A stretch of 64,000 nucleotides of DNA from Serinus canaria (lineage: Eukaryota > Chordata > Aves > Passeriformes > Fringillidae), in the NCBI RefSeq assembly GCF_022539315.1, contig NC_066314.1, positions 67,131,543 through 67,195,542 of the forward strand, read 5' to 3'. This document shows positions 53,208-64,000 of this stretch, one piece after another (within the stretch, counting starts at the first letter, position 1; every line of letters begins with the position of its first letter). The translations under genes and the position numbers were made by a program. Under the pieces are notes generated by a model. That model was given only the letters and a program-made list of their open reading frames with translations, had not been told where the DNA came from and did not search any database.

Positions 53208-56200
53208 GAGGGATGAGGCTTTCTCCATCTGCACAAGGTGGAACCAGCTGCTGTTTATTCATACCTTCACCAGGGAGGGCTGGAAAGGGAACAAGGACAG
53301 ATCCCTGAGGTATTGGGAGCTGCTATGGTGCTACCTTCTCACAGAAGTCACCCCAGGGATGTGCCCATGTGAAACAGCTTTAGGGGAAGCCCAATCTACA
53401 GAGTTCCTGCTGCTGCCCATGGAGTGGCATCCACGCTTACAGACACACAGATTCAGCTGGAAATGGGTTGGGAAATCATCAAGATCATTCAGGATCATCA
53501 AGTCCAGCTGTTAACCTACCATTGCCAAGGTCCACTAAATACAATGCACACCAGTGCTACTGTGAATTACCTGCATAACAACAGTAAAGGTGGCAGCCTG
53601 ACTGAATAGTTTTTTTTTACTGTGTCCCTTTTTTATTTCTTCATTTCCATTCTGTGAGATGTCTTCCTGACTTGCTGCTCTTGGTAGTAGAGGTGAAAAA
53701 AGCAAGCACAATCAGTTGCAGAGATAAGGAGCAGGTTCATGCATGTGCCTGTCTACAAAGAACCAGCATGGATAACTCAGCCCTGCCCCTGGTTCTTGTG
53801 GTGGGAGCAAGGCTCTACTTATTGAAAGGCCAGCTGTAGGAATAAGGAGCCAAGTCCAAGTCAGGGCTCGTCTCCTAACACTTAGAGAAAATATGTGAAG
53901 GGAGTAGGAAGACAAGAGCTTTCCTAACTAAACATACTGTTACTGCTTGGTTGCTCTAGTCAGCAAGTCCCTTTGAAACTTGTCCTTTTTGCTGGCCATT
54001 CTCTGTGAGCAGTGTTTTGGTTTGCTTGGTCTCCTGGGGGCTGTAGAGAAGAGGGGTACATCAGCTGGAGGAGCTGCTGCTGTGGCACAGTCAGTGCATG
54101 CCAGGCTGGGACAAGGCTTCTGAGAGCCCTGTGGGTTTGTGTGACACTTCTTTGGTGCAGAGGGTCACTTACCCCATTTTTTTGCAGGGTTAATCTGAGC
54201 CCTGTGTCAGACACAGCTCATCCATGTCTGCAGTTTTGTGAGGAGGGTGTGCTAACAGTGAGCTCGAGCAATTTGGGATGATTTGGGCTGCTGATAAAGA
54301 AAACATCCACTACATGCCCTGCATCTCCTTACAGAGTATTAATGTGCTGCTCTGAAGCAAAACTCTCAAGTGGACCTCAGTGCTTGTTTTGGCTGATGCT
54401 CATAAACTGATTCAAGACTAGTTACTTCAAAGAGACAGTCTAAAAGTAATGCTGTTGAGCCAAGGCCTTTTGCTGCTTTGTTTTTCTAATTTTATAAGTT
54501 CTCCAGCCAGTCTGCTGATCTATTTTCCAATTCCTGCATGGAGAAAGCTGCTGCTGCTGCTTCAGGCTTTTTCCAGAGAAAACTACTGAGGGGAATGAGG
54601 TGCTGTGCTGTCTGTGGTGCTCACAGCTACCACTGTTCCAGCTTCTTAAAGAAGAAATCCCCACCAGAACCAGTCCAGGAAGGGCCAGCTGCTCTACAAA
54701 ACCTGCCTGGGGTTTATCTTTTCAAGTTAAAGACAGTGACTTAAAATTCCTATTCATATGAAGCCTCACCATCTGTCAATGTACATGCTAATGTGAGGAT
54801 GGATATTCCTCCAGGAATTTCAGATCTTTCCAGCTCCCTGGAATGGGCTGTTTTCCTGATGAGCCACATCTACTTTTTCTTTCAGGAAACACTTCATCTG
54901 TCCCCTTATTAGCTAGGGCAGGACCACTAATCCAAGAGCTATGAATTTTCTCCTGCTGTGCCTGTCATCTCAAACTAGGGAAGACATATCCATGGAACTA
55001 TTGCTATGCATAAAGTAAAGCACATGATCATATATTTTGTCAAATCTGTGCCTGCGTGTGGAAAGGGAATCTTGGAGATTTCCTCTGTGGAATCATGACT
55101 ATCAGAGAGACTGCAGCTCACAAGTCTATTCCATTTACCAGACACTGTCAGCACCTTTCTTGCCTGGGTGTTTATGGATGTTACTTGTAAAGCAGCCTGT
55201 AACAAACGCCATCTGTCCTGCCTCACAGAGTTCCTTCAGTCCCTCATTTATCACTGCTACTTTACTCTGCATTCCTGCCATTCTTACATCTCATTTTTGT
55301 GCAGCAGTTTGGACTTCAGTGGGCTGCTTCAAACGAGCTTCACACTCAGCACAAGGCACACAGTCCCATGTGATCCCAGGAAGAGCTGTGACCCTCTGTG
55401 CTGTGGAAGTCACAAGTGCCACCCATGGTTATTTCTCAGCCTCCATGCACTGATGGATCTACGTGTCCTCAGTGTTTCTTTCTCCCCTGATGCATTTGCA
55501 CTTCTTTATTCCTCTTTAAGCTCCTCTCAGTCAGCGTTTATCATGCATTTGATGTACAGATATTTCTTCTAAAACCTGCAAAATGACTCATCTGTTTTTG
55601 TTCCCTTTTTACCAGTACATTTCTCATGCTTTTATGACTATAAACAGATCTTTGAGCAGTCTCTCCTAAAGTCACACTGGCTGCTTCATACTACTCACAT
55701 TCTTCTTTCTCACCAAAACCATAATCTGTTATTCCTTGGTCAGGAGAGAGGCTTCAGCATTTTCACAAACAGCTGAAATTTATATCCATAGAAACAATGC
55801 TGGTTAATTTTGGAAATCTAATGCTTTTTGTACTTCTTCATTCTAGTACATGTAGAAATACCTGTATAGCTTAGGGTGCTGTCCTGGCATCATTCATCAG
55901 AGTGTTTTATTTCTCCAGCTTATGCAGAGAAAGGGAAGTAAAGACTTTCTGCACTGATTAAAAAAAAAATCAGGAAAACTGGTTACAACTGAGTGGTCTT
56001 TTGCTCAGAGCTGAATAACACTTCAGCTCCATCCAACAGGAATCATATTTAGTTAAAAATCACATGCTCTGGGATGCAGTATGGTGGCATAAATTAGTGG
56101 TTTAAGCTGTGTAAATGTGAGCCTGTGGTGCAGGCAGCTGCCTCCCTCCATGGACTGTGGCCACACGATGCTGTGTGGCCAAATGGGATGGTGGTCAAGT

Positions 56201-59200
56201 GGCTCACTTCCTTTGCTGGTTTTGGCAGGTCCTTAACCTTGGTAGCCACCTAATTGTTTCCTCAGCTTCAGGATCATCTTTTCTGTTTTGGAGGGGCAGC
56301 CTCTACATGTGGAGTATTTGATGATTGAGTTATGTACCCCCTGCAAGAGGAAGGTCAGCCTCCAACCACCACCCTGGCTTTGGGTGAAAGAAATGCTTTA
56401 AAAGGCATAAGAAATCTGATTATGTGTCAAAACCTGTGGGTGGGGAATAATGTACATCATTTAACCAAAAGGAAGAGTGAGCTCTGCTTGATGTTGGGTA
56501 AGGAGTAGTGAGCATGGAGAGAGCTAGGAATGATCAGGTAAGGCAGTTTGCTAGCTGAAAAAAAGGAAAGAACAAAACCAACAAGAACCAACAGGTCTGA
56601 GAGGAAAAGAGAGAAAACCCTTGGAGGAAGAAAAGCCATACAGATAAGGAAGAGTGGGAAAAGATAAAATATCCATTAAGGCAGAAAGAAAAAGATAAAT
56701 TTAAGACCTTGAAATAGTAAAGTATTCATAAAATGGAGGAAGAAGTGATCGGACAAAAAGTGATGCAAGGAAAAGAAAAACAGAAATGGGACTGAAAGAA
56801 AAAGGGAAAGGATTTTTAGAAAATTAAAAACTGAATTAAAACCCATACCTTTTAAGCTAATGACCATCTTTTTGTGCTTCTAAAGTTCCCTGGCAGGCAT
56901 CCCAGGTCTCCATGTTCAAACTCATTAGAACCTCAGCCACAGAGCCTTCCTGTGAACGGTCTCATCAGAATAAACTGCAGTAGAAATTGGGTACAGTATG
57001 TTTCCCTACTTCTGTGGATTAAACTCAGCCCTGTTTCAAAATGCATCATCAGGTTACCCCAGAAAGTCTTTCCTTTTTCACCCCAAATTTTGTTGTGGCA
57101 AAGTCTGAATGTCTTGTATGTTCCTCTGGATCTTCTATACCACCAGTAGCCCAGCTGGAATTAATCTCAGCTGCTCCAGAGAGCCCAGCAGCTGCCATAC
57201 ACCCAGAAATCCCTGAGGTCTTTGTCATGCCCAGATAAAGATACCAGTGACAGCATTTTGTGTAAAGTCAGCCTGAGACTCTCAAGGAATTGCTGAATAA
57301 GCCTTGAGGATTTTGGAAATAAACTAGAAAAAGGGAAAAAAAAAATCTTCTCCCTTCATTAATCACTCCTCTGCTTTCTCTCTCCTGTGATTACCTGTCT
57401 GCCAGCATTCCCATGCATTTTGCACAGTGTACACAGCATGCAGAGACTTGAGCATATTGTCTTTCATGTCCATAGGTCTGGAAGGAAGAAGGAGCCTCTT
57501 TTCTAAGCCTTTCTGAAAAAGGAAATACTAAAACTACTATATATCAGAGCAGCATGTTTAGGTGACTTTGGTGGGAAGAAATACTTGGAATAATTATTCT
57601 GGACATGGATGACCAGGTCATCCCAGTCCTTTATGCACATCAGTGGGTTGGCACAGTCAGCTGGTAGACTTGCTCCTGGAAGCTGCTTGCTTGACAGAAT
57701 TTCTAGCTGCCCATATGTCCAGGAAAAGGGAGGAAAAGAGAGGCTAAGGAAGAAAGTGAGCCTCTTGCAGCCCAGCCTGTGCCACAGCATTCTCCCAGCA
57801 GTTCAGCACTGGGGCTCTCTCACAGACCATTTAAGACCCCTCTGGATTTGTTATTCCAGGTTCTTAATTGAAACTACTCAGGAGAGAGTGCTGCCAACTT
57901 GTTACAAGGCAGTGAAATTTGAAAAAGAGGAGACACAGGAGCACTACTTCTAGTGCTTTAGACTGCTGGCCCATCAAGTAGAGCCTTGAATAATAAATCT
58001 TGCAGTTAATACAGAGAAAGGAATTTGCAACAGAATGCTCAGGGATGAAGTTAATTTAGCTGCAGTTTCTACAAATGAGGAGTTAGCTAGCAGATAGCTG
58101 CCTTCTCTATCATGTGAAAGCACAGGGAATCCTCTCTGATGGCTTCTAGATTTCACTGAGCTCCTCACCAGTTCCCGAGTGTGTGTGGGAGAGGAAATCT
58201 GGCCCTTCCAAACATTTTAAAGGAGAAGAAAGTAGTGCCAGACTGAAGTTGTTCTATTGTGCATATGCTTAAATTCTGAGATGGCATAGGCGTGACTGAG
58301 CCTAAACAAGTCATGCAGTGTGAAAAACACTTGGTAGGTGAATGTAACAGAAGAAACAAGATGGATGATGAGAAATGAAACTTTCCCCCTAAATCCTAGC
58401 TCATAACTCTACTTGAATCTGGGTCAGGAAGCATCAAAGCCTTCCTTGTCAGCACTGGTTGACATCCTGTATAAAGTGGCTCTTTCCCATTTTATTGCAG
58501 AAAATAAATATATCTGGCACAAAGACATGAGCAGAGTGCACCTTATTTGGTTTCTTTGTTGTTGCCCCTAAGAAAGAGGCCAACAACAAAATATTATCCA
58601 GAACAAACTTCCCTCTTCAGGAAAAGAACTTGTGCTTTTATATTGTGGTGGAAACAGTAGGTGAGGGACAAAAAGGCTGTTTGATCTGCTGCTTCTGTGT
58701 TAGATCTGTTGTTTAAATGCAGGATGTTCTCCTTCCTGGAGGACAAGGCCAGCAATTTTCTGCAAATAGATCCTCTAATTACTACAGAGAATGTGTGAAA
58801 TCTCTAACAAGGATCAGCCAGAGCTGTTCAAGCTCCAGCTTTCTGAAGGATCAGTGGAGAATTCAGTAGGCAGAAAAGGCTGTTAAAGGAGCTGTGAGAG
58901 AGCTTCAGTGATAGAGGACCTTTTCCCTCACAGCAAACATACCCAGAGAATTTGCATATTGCTGCAACATTATGACAGATGTATTTTCAGTCTGGCACTT
59001 GGGGGTTTTAATGTCGTTATAAATGATCAAAAATAATTATATGACTGCACAATGCAACAGTGTGGGAAGCACTGTATTAGCTATTGCACTTAATTATTTA
59101 ATACAGAAAATTATCCACATGATGTTAAAAGCCCAGTGGGATGGTGAAACAGGGCCTCACTCACAGCAGCAGCAACAGCCTGGAATGGGAAGAGTGCCAG

Positions 59201-60797
59201 GGAAAAGCAACAGACAAAAAAATCCCAGCCCTCTGTCACTTCCTGTGAGGTTGTTTTAAAGGGTCCAAAGCTCTCAGATGTGAATCTTCATGAAAGATTG
59301 GTACCAGATACAGCACCTGTTAAGAACCATTTGTCATGTCAGAAAGTGATATTTCCACTGGCAAATGGTCACCTGGCTGACATCTAAGAGAGGTGATCTC
59401 CCTTCTCTCGTGCATCTGGTGTTTGGAGACCTTGGAAACTTTAGTTTTCTTTGTTTCTGCTTCCCCAAGAGTCGAATGAGAGTAATCATCCTCTTTTGGC
59501 AAGTTATGATTGATGGATTACATAAAAATAAGTATTATTTTACTACCTACTCTAATCCATATAAAATTAGGCCTTTTATGAAAATGGAGTAACTGAAAAA
59601 GAAACTATGTAAAAACCTACAGCTCATACCCACTGTGCTGTTTCTGGAACATTGTGCCTTTCTGCCCCTCAGCAGCCAGGTCAGAGCAGACCACAGCCTC
59701 TCCCCCTGCTTCATAAAGAGAGAGGGAAGCTGTCTCAAATCCAGCCCCCTATTCAGAATGCTTCTTCACCCCCTGCTTGCCCCTGTCTCATCTTCCCACA
59801 ACTTGAAGTGACTCTTCACTCTGAGAGACATGACACTTCTGTTCCTGCAGCCTGAGTTTTCCTTCTTTTGAATCATTCTTGCCTGGGCTGGGATGTCAGT
59901 CCTGTTTTAGGAGACAGACTATCTCAAACAATAAAACCCATCCTTTAGCTCTTTTCATAGGACTGTTTCATATTGCTGGGTTGGTTTATTGCCTTCAGGA
60001 GTTATTTATTGGCCCTCATCAGGACATGCTGCTTCTACACCTTCCAAAGTCTTTGAGCACTTGCAGCTTCTTCCAGATGTAATTTGACAGCAAAGTTCTC
60101 ATGGAATGCCCTTTGAGATAAAAGATCTGTTCACCCATCACATTCATTTTTCAGTCTTTCTGGTTAAAACTGGTGCTGATTTTGTTTCTCTTTGCTGAGA
60201 ACAAGTCTGGTTTCTGGCTGCAGGGCAGTAATTGTTAACTGACTGCTGTGAGCTTACTGCTCATGAGAAAAAGGGCCTGACTCCTCATGGGGTATTGCTG
60301 TGTCACAAAATACCTGTGGGAAGGTCAGGAATGTTTATCTGATTTTCTAGGTGGACAGTAAAATTTATAAGAGAGCTTTCAGCTATTCTGCCACCATTTT
60401 CATGCATTTATATCAAGGAGGCCTTAGTCATTATTGTTCAGAGGCATTACTCACCCTTCCTTCAAAGGCACTTAAGAGCAATCCAGGCCAAAAATTACAT
60501 CAGGATCAGCTAGTTGAATCATCTAGTTTCAGCATGCTTTACTGGTATAGTTTCCTCAGGCCTTCGCAGCATATTGCTTAGAAATAGACTCTTTGCTATG
60601 TCTAAGAGATGCTTTCATAATAAATGCTTCCATCTTGCCTTTGTCATGCTTCCTTCCCAGCCTTTGGAGGACCTGGGACCAGAAATTGCACTTCAAGCCT
60701 CCCCTGTGGCTGAGAGCCTGTGTATTTCAACCACTTTACAGTAAATGAAATAGAGGGAGGTGTAGGATGACTGTGCCACCAAGTGCCAGCACCTTCA

Positions 60798-61100
60798 GCA
60801 CCTGAAGAAGGAGGCCTGCAAGAAGGCTGGAGAGGGCACATAGTGACAGGACAAGGGGGAATAGCCTCAAACTGAGAGAGGGCTGAGTTAGATCAGAAAA
60901 AAATTCTTTACTGTGAGAGTGGTGAGGCCCTGGCACAGGCTGACCAGAGAGGTTGTGGATGCCACATTCCTGGAAGGGGTCAAGGCCAGACAGGATTGGG
61001 CTTTGAGCAACCTGGGATGGTAGAATGTGTCCCTGACCATGGCAGGGATTGGAGCTGGGTGGATATTTAAGGTCCTTTCCAGCCCAAACCATCCCATGAG
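60798..61100 (+). mobile_element. CR1 LINE 3' end
   Basis: Matches the recalled CR1 3' region: gaaggaggcctgcaagaagg, gtgacaggacaagggggaat, ctttactgtgagagtggtga, gaggttgtggatgcc, ctttgagcaacctgggatgg and aaggtcctttccagccc, ending near accatcccatgagtcc. It is a typical 5'-truncated insertion of about 300 nt. Confidence 0.88.
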
Positions 61101-64000
61101 TCCATGTAGATGGGCATGGAGGCCCTCACAGGGCTGTTTAGAAAATACAAGTCTGGTGAAATGAACTAAATTGCAAAATCTGGAAATGGAAATTCACCAT
61201 TCACAGATATGATACAGTCTTTTCTAGTCATGTCCTCCAGACCTTATCAATTATCATTAGGTGTGTAGAGCATAAAAAAGAGGTTCTGTATTTCCAGCCT
61301 CCATAAATGTTAATAGCTTTGTCAAATAGTGGCCTGGGGACTTTGGTTCAGGCAGTGGGGTTTTTTTGGGTTTTTTCCTGTGATGAAGGTATATTCCCCA
61401 GAAGCACAGGTGAGACCTTTAATTTGCTTTAGGTCCTATAGGATCTCAATAATCAAAAGGTGTCCACTTCCAAGTAGCCAGTAATGAGACACCTCAGTTT
61501 TCTACCAGTGACCTAGAAATAAACATGTGAGGCCTGTTTCCTGATCACAGAGCCATTCAGGTCCTCCAACTCTTTGTTTCTGTCAAGAAGAGTGTTCAGG
61601 ATGCCCAACCAGGCCCTCAGACCTCAAGGGACACCTGTCTGCTTTCACAGGTGCCCTCATTGTGAGAGAGAGCATGAAAAAATTGAGGGAGGATAAAGGG
61701 AAACATCAACATTTTTGAGTGTCCATCTTGGGCTATAAGTTGGTCTTGTTTTCTTATGGAATAAGCAAAGAGTCATGAGGCTCCTCTAGAACTCACCAGA
61801 ATAGTCTGGAGTGATGAAATGCTCCTCTTTTCTTTGCCTGTCTGTGGAAAGATTTGAAGGAGTGGAAGGGAGCCTTGTTTAATTCCCTGCAGCAGTGACT
61901 CATTACAGTGACTGGTAGGTGAACTGCAGGGACTCTGTCTCAGAATTAATCCATCAGTGGATGAGAGTTGATAGATAGTATGCAAATAGATGCTGTTTTC
62001 CTGCAGCCTGTCAGGAACTCCAAGCAGCTGCATCCTCCACTTGATTCCTTCTCTATTAACATTCTGCTAATTTCCCTGATTGCTGTTATGGCTAAATGCT
62101 ATCTTAGCACAACAGAATTTGCATCTGACACACATCTCTGGTCCATGTCAGGAGCTATTGTAGCTTTGTAAGATTGTTCAGGACACACATGAATCCCCCA
62201 AATCTGCTGTGAGAGCATGTGCCAAGAGCTGTGGAACTGTGTAAATGTCCTTTGACTCAATACTGTCCCTTTTGCAAAAGTACTTCCAGGGAAAGCCTCT
62301 TTTAATGAAGTCTGAGAAATTACTCTCACAGCTCTAAAAAGCCTGCAGCATTTTCAAAAACGAGTCCTTGTATTAACTAAATATCAGCCAGACTAGCAGT
62401 TCATCTCATTTTGCAAATCCCCAGCAAAGTCTGCTTTGCCCTTTCCAATCAGCAGGAAATTTTCACTAAGAAATCCCACTGAGTATCAGGGTATCAGCCC
62501 CTCTCTCTCCTTCCTATGTACTCTCTCCAGCTGATTTAGACTTGATGCTTCCTTTTGTTGTTTTAGCATGCAGGATTATTTCAGAGAAGTGGTGGCAAGG
62601 TCATCCTGCAGCTGGCTGTCCTTTTAAGCTGTGCAGTTATCTCTGTGTCTTAGTTTCTCCTCCTTGATGCTTCATTTCTTTATTTATAAATACAAACCTG
62701 CATGCATGTTTGTATTTATAGGAGGACCATTCCACCTACATTCAGATCCCACCCAGTGAATAGCCTTGACCTTGCTCTACTCTTCATCTTAAGAGACCTT
62801 TTCTTAGAGGGGTTTGTTAAATATTGCCAGCCACCTCAGAAGAGGCAGAAATTAAAAGCTGTGACTAAGCAGATAAAAAATTGCATGTAAACCAACACAC
62901 AGAGGACCCTGCAGGTCCACAGGGCTCAAAACCCAGCCAGTACCACAACTCAGCACCCTTTCCCTGAGGACTTCCATGCTTCTGTGGGCATGCACAGCAC
63001 TCCAGCTATCACATATTCTTGTTAAGGGCTCCAGGTGACTCTGAGCTTCAGATAGACTCTCTTGGGAATTTTTCCCATTTGTTATTATTGAGGCTTCTTA
63101 GATGTCCTATTTAGGATCTCATATTCACAAAAAGTAGAAGAAACGGTGTCCAGAGATGTCAATGCCTCCATTAGCACCTAAATAAACCCTAGTTTCTTTA
63201 ACAGCTCATCTCTGCAACTAGGAAATTTAAAAATGATTGGCATGCTCATTTTGAAATGTCTGCTCCTCTCACACAAATGAGATTCCATTCCAGTCAGCTA
63301 CTGCATATTTATGCTCAGTCTTTCATAAATTTATTGATTATGTGGTGATACACTATCATTTGCTACCTTTGGGGGGGAAAAAAAATGGGAAAAAATGTGC
63401 TCTACTGGTGGGGCTATTTCATGCTTCCTGAATATTCAATCCAATCCTCCTGGTCTCTCTCTGTCCTCTTTTCTCCCCAAAAGCTTTGTGGATCTCCAAA
63501 GTCATCCCACAAGAGAGGGTGACTACCATTCCCCAGTAAACCCCTGAGGATGCCATTATGTGGCATGCAATAATAGCTAAATCAGGGTCAAGCCTCTCCC
63601 TTTATGGGTAAAATATGGTATTACACTCTAAATTCCTGTACTGCAAAAACAAACAGTGCCATCAATTCATTTCCAGTCAGACCTCCACCCTCTTGGGAAA
63701 AGTATGCAGAACTTTCTGGTGGGAAAAAATATTTTGGAAATACAACCTCTTTATTAGAGTGAAAGCTTTTCCCTCATTCAGTTCATCTTTCATGAGCCAC
63801 CCGGGTACGCTCCAGTGGGGAATGTGGCTTGAAGAGGTGCTTTGAGGCCACAAGAGGCAAATCCTGAAGGGGTGTAGCTCACTCTCATTACACACTCAAA
63901 ACTGGTGACCAGGTTATGAGGTCTGACCCTAAGCAAAGTCCCAGGGGTAGGTAAATGTCTCTAAGGAGGGTGGGTGGCTTTTCAGGGGAGGATTCCATCA

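Noticed and set aside
53176..53514. Open frame starting with a polyglutamine stretch
   Set aside because: The glutamines come from a six-unit GCA tract in intron 30; no splice sites or similarity suggest a coding exon.

Overview
The window is vertebrate nuclear DNA, almost certainly from a bird and probably a songbird. It is AT-rich and intron-dominated, and its interspersed repeats are mostly CR1-type LINEs plus long terminal repeats resembling passerine endogenous retroviruses. It holds one recognisable protein-coding gene on the + strand: the middle part of CACNA1C, which encodes the L-type voltage-gated calcium channel pore subunit CaV1.2 (alpha-1C). I located 22 exons by translating across consensus splice sites. 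Reading phase is continuous from exon to exon, and the protein matches CaV1.2 from the distal I-II loop to segment IVS2. Exon numbers follow the usual mammalian scheme (9*, 10 to 30).

Layout. 1-3452: intron 9, no exon seen. 3453-3527: cassette exon 9*. 5504-5594: exon 10 (I-II loop), followed almost at once by an antisense LTR. 5595-14868: a 9.3 kb intron with a CR1. 14869-17999: microexon 11 and exons 12-13 (IIS1-IIS4). 24030-27077: exons 14-16 (IIS4-S5 linker, IIS5, pore, IIS6), including a minor-class (U12-type) intron 15. 28108-34121: exons 17-19 (II-III loop). 35746-44501: exons 20-24 (IIIS1-IIIS4), including the mutually exclusive pair 21/22 at 39473-39728. 45575-48020: exons 25-28 (IIIS5, pore, IIIS6). 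48529-49996: exons 29-30 (III-IV linker, IVS1, IVS2). 49997-64000: first 14 kb of intron 30, with no exon 31/32 found.

The exons together encode about 838 residues if 9* and one of 21/22 are used, or 813 without 9*. They carry the selectivity-filter glutamates of repeats II and III, two S4 voltage sensors and the dihydropyridine-binding IIIS5/IIIS6 region. The gene's beginning and end lie outside the window.

The most interesting signals concern splicing. Three UGCAUG (RBFOX) motifs surround exon 9*. Exons 21/22 are separated by only 136 nt, with a CU-rich tract just downstream. Intron 15 has a textbook U12 donor. Exon 19 has a tandem NAGNAG acceptor. A 96-nt open, frame-preserving candidate exon sits between exons 18 and 19. 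Two antisense LTRs abut exons 10 and 26. I see no second gene, RNA gene, CRISPR array or bacterial-type system. Most small open reading frames are chance frames in introns.
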